The translations under genes and the position numbers were made by a program. Shown piece after piece: positions 19,501 through 27,853 of a stretch of 64,000 bases of DNA. How positions within the stretch are numbered: position 1 is the stretch's first letter; the number at the start of each line of letters is the position of its first letter. Below the pieces are notes generated by a model that saw nothing but the letters and a program-made list of their open reading frames with translations, did not search any database and was not told the origin of the DNA. The stretch is from Acidobacteriaceae bacterium (GTDB lineage Bacteria > Acidobacteriota > Terriglobia > Terriglobales > Acidobacteriaceae): contig PLCS01000008.1 of the NCBI GenBank assembly GCA_003134855.1, positions 434,001 to 498,000 on the forward strand, given 5' to 3'.

Positions 19501-20306
19501 ACATACGCGGTGATCTGATAGGTCGCTCCGGCCACGAAGTTGTTCACGCTGAGCAGATTCAGAGCCGGGCCCATGTAGGTCGCTGTCCGATTCGTTACCG
19601 ACAGGCTGGTCGTATTGCTATTTGGATCGGCCAGCGGCGAGGTCACTGGGGTCAGCGTCGGGTTGCCGAAGCCAAACCAGCCGTCGTTGCTTCCGTTGAA
19701 GGTATAGCTCGCGATCGTCGCTCCATTCGGCGGCGGCGCGGTCTCGGTGATCACCACATCGTCCAGATAGATGCCTACCGCGCTGGTTGCGCCCACCAAC
19801 TGCGCATACAGCAGCAGGCTCGTCTCGGTCGTGGTCGGCGTATAGGCGCCGCCGATCTCCGCCCAGCCGGAGTCGGTCACTGCTATCTGATAGCCGCCGA
19901 TGGTGTCATAGTTGGTGCCACTCGCATCGATCCGAACCATGGAAAAATTCGCATTGGCGCTGGTGGCGCCGCTGGCCAGCTTGACCCAGCCGGTAATCGT
20001 GTACTGCGCGCCGGGCAGTAAAACGCTGTTCAGAGAGATCGACGGTCCGCCGGTACCGGTGGAGCTGGTTGTCGTTAAAAGGCTGTGAGATCCGGTATAA
20101 GCGGCCGCGTTCGTCGCCACAGGCGTGCTCGCGCCGTAAAACGAGCTCCAGCCCTCCGCGGTCCCACCTTCAAAGTCATACGTTGCAGCGGTTTGCGCTA
20201 CCAGGCTCCCGACTCCGAACAGGAATAACGCGGTAGCTAGCATCATAAAGCGAACGATCCTGCCAGAGGCCAATCCCTGCCTCAGGCTCCACATTGAGAA
20301 ACTCAT
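16596..20306 (-). CDS. Secreted GH10 endo-1,4-beta-xylanase with CBM4/9-like domains and C-terminal membrane module
   Basis: A 1236-residue protein. After the signal peptide come three carbohydrate-binding modules of CBM4/9 type (about residues 40-190, 195-350 and 370-540; each opens with a YDFEGG- or TFEDGS-like strand). The GH10 catalytic domain spans about 550-880, with acid/base E663 in WDVINEP and nucleophile E773 in ITEMDIS. A CBM2-like or Ig-like region and an IPT/TIG domain follow. The last 80 residues (1157-1236) hold a hydrophobic segment ending in RRR, a second hydrophobic segment ending CTGCGG, and a Thr-rich tail. Xylan hydrolysis at the cell surface is inferred. Start 20306 was chosen because GGAGG lies six bases upstream. 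Confidence 0.9.
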   Translation of the reverse strand: MSFSMWSLRQGLASGRIVRFMMLATALFLFGVGSLVAQTAATYDFEGGTAEGWSSFYGASTPVATNAAAYTGSHSLLTTTSSTGTGGPSISLNSVLLPGAQYTITGWVKLASGATSANANFSMVRIDASGTNYDTIGGYQIAVTDSGWAEIGGAYTPTTTETSLLLYAQLVGATSAVGIYLDDVVITETAPPPNGATIASYTFNGSNDGWFGFGNPTLTPVTSPLADPNSNTTSLSVTNRTATYMGPALNLLSVNNFVAGATYQITAYVMLQSADASGPTVSLSSKTADCATSGSYGTIATSAALSSTAWTKVQGTFTYSDLPGPPTTLDLYLQSSSATDSFYVSDVTIGLLSPAPLSPSQQDNTGISSTFEDGSVDGWSGRGAATVAASSTAAHSGTHSLLTTGRTANWNGASISVSDKMYVGSTYNVSVWVMLTPADGSSHVINMSLQTTLSGTTGYPGVSGYPGVTVVADGAWHQISVMGYNMSSPYDTGQASLYLQTMPASGNDLVSFYTDDFQLSYVPPASIQTGIPSIFQTLSSFFPIGAAVDQTDLSGAHAQLLAKHFDSITPGNDMKWSSVEASLGTYTFGNADNLVAEAVCNNSKVRGHNLVWATGAQTPAYATGDGTNSAANQATVTSNIQEHIQNEVQHFGSKVYAWDVINEPIDPNQPDCLVHGPFYKVLGKSYIDVALQAARQYAPTGTLLFINDYSTADPNRLACLVSVFQDLKNRGIPIDGIGHEMHNAINYPSVAAVVNAIDTMATNFPGINQQITEMDISVYKAGDNAANYGISIPPSVLAEEGWLYAQFFDAFRQLSGKISGVTIWGMADDDTWLDSFPVTRTDYPLPFDMNLQAKPAYWGIVDPTQLPGYGLTFAVSNQSEIGNTRVWTLIATNGSVGAAYATQINGLKLTQTSGAACTPVITPPSAYPVALGDIPANGSASASFSIDFAGCADQSTFTVSAPWSSATYDTGTFTSTAQAVGNPAPNPAPVISSFLPAYTSAGWPAFTLTVNGSAFLTNSTVYWGSTALATTYVSSSQLTAKVTASQLATAGIYAITVQTPAPGGGVSSALQFEVDMAGGASTAPTITTMTATVTAGSTASYTVTFPSNVTSATVACLNLPAGATCTYSDGLLTIATSATTPAGTYQITVVFVETVTGIAVAGILLPILLLPLVFFRRRLAARGTWVTACVGLVLMAATAAVCTGCGGKLGSSSTTTTTQTQTQVVTSSIVVSLTVK

Positions 20307-20540
20307 GGCCATCCTCCAAAATGATCCCGGTTGTTGGACTCGATTGAACATTCTCTTACAGGTCTGATTGAATTGCTAGATTTGTCAAATACACGTATTC
20401 GATACTTCCGACCGCGGCAAGTATATGAACCGCGTCTAATCTTTGTCAAGAACTCGTTATGGACAAGCGTTTTTACCGTGGATCAGGGCCGGAGTGAAGC
20501 GCAGTCGGGTTCCGTGCCCTCGCCCGCGCCCTCGCCGATC

Positions 20541-20674
20541 TGACCAGCGCGCCCATCGAAAACTTCGTCATCGAGTTCCTGCCCGACGTAGCCCGCCACA
20601 TTCACCTCCGCGTCGTCCTCTTCCAGAGGATCATCAACCAGGTGGCCAGGACCCCCGGAACAGGGTCGCCGTAG
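20541..20674 (+). pseudogene. Second 3'-end fragment of the exported protein at 9812-10723
   Basis: Encodes the tail TSAPIENFVIEFLPDVARHI ... VARTPGTGSP with stop TAG at 20672-20674. It is nearly identical to the end of the 9812-10723 gene, including the last seven residues, but has no N-terminal part. It sits in the 480-base gap between the xylanase start and the Kelch gene, where I otherwise see only an AT-rich promoter-like stretch at about 20370-20430. Confidence 0.8.
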
Positions 20675-20786
20675 GCCGTTGGTCCTGGACCGGCAAAGAG
20701 ATTCGTGATGCGGCGCGAGATTCTGCTGGACTTCTACACCCCACTCGCATTAGGATGCTGAGTAATCTTCAATCGAGGTTATTCCT

Positions 20787-23087
20787 GTGCCAATCAGCAA
20801 ACGCTGCATGCTGTCATCTTCTCTGTTGGGACTTCTCCTCGGATTCGTCCTCCTCCCACTCTCCGCCGCCGCGCAGACGACATCTGAATGGACCTGGATG
20901 GGCGGCAGTAGCACGGGTAGTCAATCTGGAATCTACGGCACAATGGGAACGCCTGCTCCCGGAAACATCCCAGGAAGCCGAGAGGCTGCTGCGAGCTGTT
21001 CCGATAAAAGTGGTAACTATTGGCTTTTTGGGGGGTATGGGGTCGGTGGCGAAAGTTATCATTTTGGTGAACTCAACGATTTGTGGGAGTTTAATCCTTC
21101 CAAGCACGAATGGACCTGGATGGGCGGAAGTAATACGGGTAACCAATCTGGAGTGTACGGCACATTGGTAACACCGGCTGTTGAAAATATCCCTGGAGGC
21201 CGCCTGGATGCTGTGATCTGGGCGGATAACAGCGGTAATCTCTGGCTCTTTGGGGGCGTCGGCTTCGATGACAATGGCAACGAAGGTGAACTCAACGACC
21301 TGTGGGAATTCAATCCTTCCATAAACGAATGGGCATGGATGGGCGGAAGCAGCACGGTCGGCAGCTATGAAGCCGGCAAGCCCGGAGTATACGGGAAATT
21401 AGGAACGGCTGCTGCTGGAAATATTCCGGGAGGCCGCCAGAATGTTGCATACTGGACCGATAGCAGCGGCAATCTCTGGCTCTTTGGGGGCGATGGCTTC
21501 GATATCAATGACAATGAAGGCGAACTCAACGATCTGTGGGAATTCAATCCTTCCATAAACGAATGGACTTGGATGGGCGGGAGCAACACGGTCTTCCAGC
21601 CAGGAGTATACGGTACCTTGGGCGGATTTGCTGCCGGGAACATCCCCGGAGGACGCCTTGGAGCCGTCAGCTGGACCGACAAAAGCGGTCATTTTTGGCT
21701 TTTTGGAGGCATAGGAGTCGATTCGGCCGGTACAAACGCCAATCTCAACGACCTTTGGGAGTTTATTGTTAACACGAACGAATGGGCGTGGATTGCCGGA
21801 AGCAGTACCGTGAAGAGCCTAGCTGCGGTGGATGGTCAGTCTGGACAGCCTGGAGTATACGGCGAAAAGGGAAGGCCTTTGGCCGGAAACGTCCCCGGAG
21901 GCCGGGAATATGCTACAGGTTGGACTGACAGTAACGGCAATCTCTGGCTCTTTGGTGGCAAGGGACTCGACGACACTGAGATTGACCTACCCGGCTTTGG
22001 CTATATCAACTATGGCTATCTCAACGATCTTTGGGAGTTTAGCCCTTCCACAAATATATGGACTTGGATAAGCGGTTCCAATAGTGTAACTTGCTTTGAA
22101 TGTGGTCAACCTGGCGTCTACGGTACGTTGGGAACGCCCTCTAATGGTAATGTACCCGGAGGCCGTAGTAACGCCGTGGGTTGGTCCGACAACGATGACA
22201 ATCTCTGGCTCTTTGGAGGCGAGGGCTTTGATGTCAACGACAAACTTCTGGGTCTGAACGACCTTTGGAATTATTATCTCCTGCCAGCTGCGACGCCAAC
22301 CTTCTCGCCAGTTGGCGCCACTTATACGTCTTTGCAATCGGTCACGATTACTGACTTCGATACTTGGGCGACGATTTATTACACTACCGACGGTGTAACA
22401 ATACCTACTACTGCCTCAACCCAATACACCAGTGCAATTACTGTGTCCTCTACGGAGACCATCCAGGCCATCGCAGTAGCGCCGGGCTACAGCAACAGCG
22501 CCGTTGCCAGCGCAACCTATACCATCCAACCAGGCTTCACTATCACTGGTACACCGGTCACCGTTACGGCTGGAGCGACCTCTGGAAACACCTCAGCGAT
22601 CACCTTGTCTCCGACGTTAGGATTCACAAGTAATGTCGCATTAACTGCCGCTATCACCTCCGGCCCGTCCGGCGGAATCCAGCCCACGTTGAGTTTTGGC
22701 TCGACGACACCGGTAAGCATCACCGGCGCAGCGGCGGGAACGGCCACTCTCGCCATCAGTACGACGGCAAGTTCCACGACTCAATGCACCTCGGAGAACC
22801 GTATGCAACAAGGGATTCCCTGGTATAGCGGAGGCGGCGCGGTTCTGGCCTGCGTATTGCTGTTTGGCATTCCGGCGCGGCGGCGTAGTTGGCTGAAGAT
22901 ACTCAGTATGTCGCTTCTCCTCATTGCGCTCGCTGGAGGCGCAATAGCCTGTGGCGGCGGTGGAGGTGGGAAGACCTGCAATCCGACTACCATTGCCGGT
23001 ACGATGCCTGGAAGCTACACCATTACTGTAACCGGCGTCTCGCCCTCAACCACTTCGACAGGCACAATCAGCCTTACCGTCCAATAG
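20787..23087 (+). CDS. Secreted Kelch-repeat protein with chitobiase-like and C-terminal membrane modules
   Basis: A 766-residue protein starting at GTG (GAGG upstream) with signal peptide ...LLPLSAAAQ. Six Kelch-like blades (about residues 33-490) each carry a W-x-W-(M/I)-x-G-S strand, (N/V)PGGR and NLWLFGG, followed by LNDLWEF. A CHB_HEX_C-type domain (about 495-575, IYYTTDG) and an Ig-like stretch follow. The C-terminus has a hydrophobic segment ending PARRRSW, another ending IACGGGGGG, then a YTITVTG strand, the same layout as the xylanase tail. The Kelch propeller is probably a binding surface; the galactose-oxidase copper residues were not recognised. Substrate is unknown. Confidence 0.85.
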   Translation: MPISKRCMLSSSLLGLLLGFVLLPLSAAAQTTSEWTWMGGSSTGSQSGIYGTMGTPAPGNIPGSREAAASCSDKSGNYWLFGGYGVGGESYHFGELNDLWEFNPSKHEWTWMGGSNTGNQSGVYGTLVTPAVENIPGGRLDAVIWADNSGNLWLFGGVGFDDNGNEGELNDLWEFNPSINEWAWMGGSSTVGSYEAGKPGVYGKLGTAAAGNIPGGRQNVAYWTDSSGNLWLFGGDGFDINDNEGELNDLWEFNPSINEWTWMGGSNTVFQPGVYGTLGGFAAGNIPGGRLGAVSWTDKSGHFWLFGGIGVDSAGTNANLNDLWEFIVNTNEWAWIAGSSTVKSLAAVDGQSGQPGVYGEKGRPLAGNVPGGREYATGWTDSNGNLWLFGGKGLDDTEIDLPGFGYINYGYLNDLWEFSPSTNIWTWISGSNSVTCFECGQPGVYGTLGTPSNGNVPGGRSNAVGWSDNDDNLWLFGGEGFDVNDKLLGLNDLWNYYLLPAATPTFSPVGATYTSLQSVTITDFDTWATIYYTTDGVTIPTTASTQYTSAITVSSTETIQAIAVAPGYSNSAVASATYTIQPGFTITGTPVTVTAGATSGNTSAITLSPTLGFTSNVALTAAITSGPSGGIQPTLSFGSTTPVSITGAAAGTATLAISTTASSTTQCTSENRMQQGIPWYSGGGAVLACVLLFGIPARRRSWLKILSMSLLLIALAGGAIACGGGGGGKTCNPTTIAGTMPGSYTITVTGVSPSTTSTGTISLTVQ

Positions 23088-23113
23088 ACAGTGCTTCCTT
23101 ATGAAGCAATTCG

Positions 23114-23141
23114 GAGCGGCAGGGCCCTTGCTCTGCCGCTC
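23114..23141 (+). terminator. Terminator hairpin after the Kelch gene
   Basis: GAGCGGCAG and CTGCCGCTC pair over 9 bp, followed by TTGCTTT. The rest of the 314-base gap to the radical SAM gene holds no ORF or motif I could support. Confidence 0.7.
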
Positions 23142-23401
23142 TTGCTTTAGATCGATCAACTCTTCCGCCGGTAGCCGAGACGGCATCGCTCCTTCGGGCC
23201 AGCCGTTCGGTGTACTCTGTTGACCATTCAGTGGCAAAATTCGCCGTTCACTGCAATGCCCTTCGCTTGACCGCGCCCCCCGGTTACCCTAGTAGTGGAT
23301 TTTCATACCCTGCGGCTGCCTCACTTTCGGGCGCCCAAGGGTCTGGCCGGGCGAAGATTCGCCGCTGGCGACCAAAATTTCTTTGAGGAGACCGCAAAAT
23401 T

Positions 23402-25501
23402 ATGTCCAAAGCAGTCAAGTATGCCGAGAAAGCCGTCGTCTACGCGGCCAAGGGCGCGTGGGTCGTCTATGAGCGATTGAACCGCATCAGCCCCAACCCG
23501 TCGTTCATCCCCAAATGGTCCGACAAGCCGCTGATGAAGAGCTATCAGAAGGAGAAGCCGCCGCTGGGCTGGCCGCGCAGCACCGACTCGCTCTGTCCCA
23601 AGTGCGTGCCGGAGATTCGCAAGCAGATCGTCGACGGCAAGCTGCCGCATGAAGTCCTGCTCAATGAGAAGGTGGGCGAGATCAAGGCCCAGATCATCGA
23701 GCGCGACGGCAAGATTCTGATGGTCAAGGACTGCCCCAAGCACGGCCACTTCGAGGACGTGATGTCGATCGACACCGCCTTCTTCAAGCATCTGGAAGAG
23801 AGCTTCCCCGGCCGCGATATGCGCGCCCACGGCAAGGGCGACGACAAGCTCCACCACCACGGCACCTCGACCGTCACCCACGGGCGCGGCTCGGTGCTGA
23901 CCATCGATCTGACCAACCGCTGCAACATGATGTGCGATCCCTGCTTCATGGACGCCAATCAGGTTGGCTTCGTCCACGAGCTCACCTGGGACGAGATCAA
24001 GACCATGCTCGACAACGCCATCACCGTCAAGCCCAAGCGGCAGATGAGCGTGCAGTTCAGTGGCGGCGAGCCGACCCTCTCGCCCTACTTCCTGGACGCC
24101 GTCGCCTACAGCCGCAAGGTGGGCTACAACAGCGTGCAGGCGGCCTCGAACGGCATTGAATTCGCCAAGAGCAAGGAGCTCTGCCGCGCCGCCGCCGAAG
24201 CCGGCCTGCGCTACGTCTACCTGCAATTCGACGGCATCGGCAACGCCGCCAACTCGCACCGCAAGGTGGGCAACCTCTTCGACGTCAAGCTGCAGGCGAT
24301 CAACAACCTGCACGAAGCCGGCGTGGATATTGTGCCGGTGACGACGATCATCAACGGCATCAACAACGAGCAGGTGGGCCGCATCATCCAGTTCGCCCTC
24401 GACAATCCCAAGACCATCAGCTTCCTCAGCTTCCAGCCGGTCAGCTTCACCGGCCGCGACGAGGACATCAGCGACGAACGCCGCATCGCTCAGCGCTACA
24501 CTCTCTCCCACATGGCTCACGATGTCAAAGAGCAGTGTGGCATCGGCGAACCGGCCCGCGACTGGTTCCCCATCTCCTTTATGTCCACCTTCTCCGACTG
24601 GGCCGATCTGATTCACGGACCCGCCGCCGAGTGGGGCCAGCTCAGTTGCGGCTGCCATCCCAACTGCGGCATCGGCATGGCGCTGATGATCGACAAGGAG
24701 ACCAAGGAATCCGCGCCCGTCACCGCCTTCCTCAATATGAACAAGGTGGCCAAGGATCTGGCCAAGGTCAACGACGCGGCCCGCGGCAAGACCCTTTCGA
24801 TGATCGGCTTCGGGTTGTCTCTCTTGCGCAACTACGATCCCTTCCAGTCGCCCACGCACTTCAAGATCACCGACATGCTCAAGAAGATGGACAAGACCTT
24901 CAACGCCACCGGCAAGAACTACGGCAGCGTCAAGGGCGACCGCACGCTGGAAGACATCAAGCTGCGCCGCCAGGACCGCTGGAACTTCCTTTTCATTGCC
25001 GGCATGTGGTTCCAGGATTTATTCAACTACGACTTCCGCCGCACCGAGCAGTGCATCATTCCCTACGCCACGCAGGAAGGCGAGATCAGCTTCTGCGCCT
25101 ATAACACCGGCGTGGGCTGGAGAAACATCATCGAGAAGATGCACATGACGGCGACTCTTACAAAATGGTACGAGGAGCACGGGCGCCACGAGATCTTTGC
25201 CGGCGGCAAGAAGGTCAACATGGAGCACATCGGCCACGACCTGCAACTGAATATGGCGCACGTAAACTCTGAGGCCAACCACACGCTCGACAATTTGGGT
25301 ATCGCCAAGAACGCGCGCGAGGAGAAGATTCGCGCTCGCGACACAAAGCAGCTCGACGCCGCGGAAAATGCTCGCATGGCCAAGCTCTATCGCGAGCATG
25401 TGCTGGGCGAAAAGCCCGTCGAGGGGCTCGTCAGCTTAGGCTCCATCACACCTGCTCAGCCGGTAAAACAGAAGGAATCCGAGCTGGTCGCCGGGGACTG
25501 A
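23402..25501 (+). CDS. Radical SAM protein related to tetraether lipid synthase (Tes/MJ0619 type)
   Basis: A 699-residue cytoplasmic iron-sulfur protein. The radical SAM cluster motif is C174-NMM-C178-DP-C181 in LTNRCNMMCDPCF, followed by the SAM-binding FSGGEPTLSP. An N-terminal C65-PK-C68 ... C111-PKHG pattern resembles the rubredoxin-like domain of Tes, and a later SC416-G-C418-HPN-C422 cluster fits an auxiliary FeS site. Archaeal Tes joins lipid tails by C-C bond formation. Subdivision 1 and 3 Acidobacteria make membrane-spanning iso-diabolic acid and some make branched tetraethers, so this gene is a sensible candidate; that role is inference. GAGGAG lies upstream of the ATG. Confidence 0.7.
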   Translation: MSKAVKYAEKAVVYAAKGAWVVYERLNRISPNPSFIPKWSDKPLMKSYQKEKPPLGWPRSTDSLCPKCVPEIRKQIVDGKLPHEVLLNEKVGEIKAQIIERDGKILMVKDCPKHGHFEDVMSIDTAFFKHLEESFPGRDMRAHGKGDDKLHHHGTSTVTHGRGSVLTIDLTNRCNMMCDPCFMDANQVGFVHELTWDEIKTMLDNAITVKPKRQMSVQFSGGEPTLSPYFLDAVAYSRKVGYNSVQAASNGIEFAKSKELCRAAAEAGLRYVYLQFDGIGNAANSHRKVGNLFDVKLQAINNLHEAGVDIVPVTTIINGINNEQVGRIIQFALDNPKTISFLSFQPVSFTGRDEDISDERRIAQRYTLSHMAHDVKEQCGIGEPARDWFPISFMSTFSDWADLIHGPAAEWGQLSCGCHPNCGIGMALMIDKETKESAPVTAFLNMNKVAKDLAKVNDAARGKTLSMIGFGLSLLRNYDPFQSPTHFKITDMLKKMDKTFNATGKNYGSVKGDRTLEDIKLRRQDRWNFLFIAGMWFQDLFNYDFRRTEQCIIPYATQEGEISFCAYNTGVGWRNIIEKMHMTATLTKWYEEHGRHEIFAGGKKVNMEHIGHDLQLNMAHVNSEANHTLDNLGIAKNAREEKIRARDTKQLDAAENARMAKLYREHVLGEKPVEGLVSLGSITPAQPVKQKESELVAGD

Positions 25502-25542
25502 GCATTGCATGCAGCAGCCGCGCCTTCGGCGCAAAACCACAA

Positions 25543-25567
25543 AGGCCGCTCCCACTAGGAGCGGCCT
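25543..25567. terminator. Bidirectional terminator hairpin
   Basis: AGGCCGCTCC and GGAGCGGCCT form a perfect 10-bp stem with a 5-base loop, between the convergent radical SAM gene and the TPR/protease-like gene. Confidence 0.75.
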
Positions 25568-25650
25568 GTGTACGTTAAACACCGGAATACCATACGGCAA
25601 TTTAGCGCTGATTGGTTCGATTAGATCTTTTCATTCAGCGCCTATGATTT

Positions 25651-27273
25651 TCAGCGCGAAAATGCACCCGCTTTTTTGGAATCGTAGGTCAGCTTCACCA
25701 ACCCATCGCGGTAGTCGATACGCATGGTCAATCCATGCAGCGTGGCGTTGCCGATCATCCCAGAGACATCCATCCCCGTGTCCCTGAAAAATGCCGATGT
25801 GTCGAAGGTGCCAATGAGCGCGATGTTTTGCGACAAGCCGGCAAAGGCGAGCGAGACGTTGCCGGCCGTAAAGGTTCGGTCGAAGTTGCTGTTCATACCT
25901 CTGATTTCATATTTGCTCTCCCTGTGCCCGGTTGCGACTTCGTGTGCCGCTGCAGGAGAAAGAACGCTGACACCAAAGGCGGTGTCAAGAACAAAAAGCA
26001 TGGTGCGCTTGCCGTTGACCGATCCTGGCAGCATCAGATTGCTGCCAGAGCGGTAGACTGCGGTGTAGTCTTTCATCTCCGGCGCGATATAGCCGTCATC
26101 GATACCATTCCTGATCGTCGCACCAGGCTTGACCGGAAGCGGCCCCAGGGTCAGCTTTTGTATCGGATAGTCGAGCGTCACAAGGTAATCCGAGAACAGC
26201 GTCATTGAGATCGCGCCGTCGGCATCGTTCCTGAAGGTGCTGTCCAAAACCTGCACCACGCAGTCATGATACTCAACTCCGCCGACTGAAATGGAGTCCG
26301 CATAGGCAAAGGAGCCCGCCCTTGGTCCTTGCGGTCCTGTGCCCGCAACTTGGGTTGGCAAAAGCGGCTTCAAATTCATGTGCTCGGCTGCCGATCGCTG
26401 GATCAACAGCCCGCTGAACCCATCCATGGGATAATACGCGTTATAGCTGGTGTCGATTGAGAGCCTGGCGAGGTGGCCGTTGACCTTCACATCCAGGGCC
26501 GGGAAAGCGATAATCCCTCTGGCAGTTCTGATATCGGCGAAGGGAATCTCGACCGTAGCCGGCTGTGAGGCTAGTGTGCACGGTTTGCGAGGCTCCTCAG
26601 CCCACTTTTTCATCTGTTCAAGATCCGAGTGCATCTTGCCCAGCACTTGTTCGTTCTCGCCATGGGGGTTCTCCAGAAAAGCCTCCATCTCCGTGATCCG
26701 TTGTGCGGGAGGGAGAGTTTTCATCCATTCCGAGCGGATCTCCGGATCGGCTGGATCCAACTGATGTGCGCCCGCCAGCAGCCTTCGTGCCGTCGCGTAG
26801 CGCGAAGTCAACCCAGCCAGTCTGGCAATCAAGAATACCGTTCTTGGATTGCATGGATCCAGCTTAGCCGAGGCGCCCGCCGTCTCCGCAGACTTCCACG
26901 GCTCACCCTGGCTTAACTCTACTTCGCCTCGCAACGTCAAAAGAGCAGCCGATGCTGGCTTGTCGCCAATCGATGCTTGAACAGCAGTTGCGGCATCCAC
27001 GAGCTTCTGTTCACGCAGCAGTGTGTGAACCAGCCCAATGGCCAGATCCGCATCTCCCGGATTCTTGGTAAGTGCAGCTTGATAGAGTCCCTCCGCCTTG
27101 TCAAAGTCTCCGGCCAAATATGCACTATCCGCTTCTGAAGGCGCGGAATGATGCACAATGGCGCAATTGTTCACTGCAAATAACGATTTTGCAGGAAGCA
27201 CCAGCATTCCAAGCAGAAATCCTGAACAAAAAAGGATTCGGCCTAAATTCCGAATATCCGAATGTCGCCACAT
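25651..27273 (-). CDS. Exported TPR protein with retropepsin-like aspartyl-protease fold
   Basis: A 540-residue protein from the ATG at 27273, which has GGAGG nine bases upstream; the open frame to 27564 is repeat-derived and not counted. A signal anchor is followed by TPR-like helices (about residues 40-200), then two aspartyl-protease-like lobes. The first has SIDTSYNAYY (about residue 285) and the second FVLDTAFGVSVLS (about residue 430). Typical retropepsins have D-T/S-G; here the glycine is S or A, so proteolytic activity is doubtful. Such fusions are common in Acidobacteria; the role is unknown. Confidence 0.75.
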   Translation of the reverse strand: MWRHSDIRNLGRILFCSGFLLGMLVLPAKSLFAVNNCAIVHHSAPSEADSAYLAGDFDKAEGLYQAALTKNPGDADLAIGLVHTLLREQKLVDAATAVQASIGDKPASAALLTLRGEVELSQGEPWKSAETAGASAKLDPCNPRTVFLIARLAGLTSRYATARRLLAGAHQLDPADPEIRSEWMKTLPPAQRITEMEAFLENPHGENEQVLGKMHSDLEQMKKWAEEPRKPCTLASQPATVEIPFADIRTARGIIAFPALDVKVNGHLARLSIDTSYNAYYPMDGFSGLLIQRSAAEHMNLKPLLPTQVAGTGPQGPRAGSFAYADSISVGGVEYHDCVVQVLDSTFRNDADGAISMTLFSDYLVTLDYPIQKLTLGPLPVKPGATIRNGIDDGYIAPEMKDYTAVYRSGSNLMLPGSVNGKRTMLFVLDTAFGVSVLSPAAAHEVATGHRESKYEIRGMNSNFDRTFTAGNVSLAFAGLSQNIALIGTFDTSAFFRDTGMDVSGMIGNATLHGLTMRIDYRDGLVKLTYDSKKAGAFSR

Positions 27274-27371
27274 CTTTAGAATCCTCCAAGAAGTTGTTGC
27301 AAAGATCATATACCGGCAGGCGGCTTGTCCTCGATCAACCCGGCCGCTGGCCCACCCTTGACTACTTTGTC

Positions 27372-27416
27372 GGGTGCCCCAAGTCCCGATTTTTGGGACT
27401 TGGGATACCACGAACC
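27372..27416 (+). repeat. Dispersed hairpin element, copy 3
   Basis: GGGTGCCCC, arm AAGTCCC, loop, GGGACTT, then GGGATACCACGAACC. Further downstream lie CATGCGCGAAGCGCG and ACCGCAGGTG, a diverged version of the extension seen in copies 4 and 9, and a second hairpin near 27481-27505 (CCGGGT...ACCCGG). Confidence 0.85.
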
Positions 27417-27519
27417 CCATGCGCGAAGCGCGCCCGCACGACCGCAGGTGCCTCCCGGAGGGAGCGGGTGAGAATAGCCCCGGGTGGAGCGCAGCGCAAC
27501 CCGGGGTCAGAATTCCCCA

Positions 27520-27775
27520 AAATCGTCCCGCCGTCCCGTAGGGCCGGCCCGAGACCTTCCGCACAACTTCCCTGATCCCTGACCCCTGATCTCTGCCTTA
27601 CATATAATTTCCCCTCTTCGTCGCACAATAATCCTTAGAAGCTTTCCCTCCAATCGTCCACGTAACTCTTTATCCTGGAATATTTTGTAGGGAACTTCAT
27701 TGTTTTCAAGATTTTACAGCGCAACCCTGCCCGTAAGCTCATGAAAACAAGGAATTTGTTTACAAAATACGGGTG
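27520..27775. other. AT-rich intergenic stretch, no gene seen
   Basis: Part of the 580-base gap between divergent genes at 27273 and 27854. It begins with an imperfect run of CCCTGAT-like heptamers (27568-27593) and continues as sequence much richer in A and T than the surroundings, ending near TTTACAAAATAC. It could carry the promoter of the 27854 gene. No ORF or RNA motif was recognised. Confidence 0.4.
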
Positions 27776-27781
27776 GGGGTA

Positions 27782-27847
27782 GGTGGGAAACCACGAACCT
27801 TATGCGAGCGAATAGCGAGCAGTTGGCCCCACCGCAGGTGGTGGGGG
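27782..27847 (+). repeat. Dispersed hairpin element, copy 4 (right half plus extension)
   Basis: Contains GGTGGGAAACCACGAACC followed by ATGCGAGCGAATAGCGAGC and a CCCCACCGCAGGTGGTGGGG hairpin. The extension matches copy 9 (36764-36805) almost exactly. The left arm is not clear, so this copy may be 5'-truncated. It abuts the start of the 27854 gene and supplies its G-rich ribosome-binding region. Confidence 0.75.
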
Positions 27848-27853
27848 TACCCG

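Noticed and set aside
23321..24859. 512-codon frame opposite the radical SAM gene
   Set aside because: Antisense shadow: the composition (His, Val, Asp-rich) is typical of reverse reading of a high-GC gene, and the sense gene has clear motifs.
27274..27564. N-terminal extension of the TPR/protease-like gene
   Set aside because: The extension is translated from hairpin element 3 and its flank; the ATG at 27273 has a good ribosome-binding site and a signal peptide directly after it.
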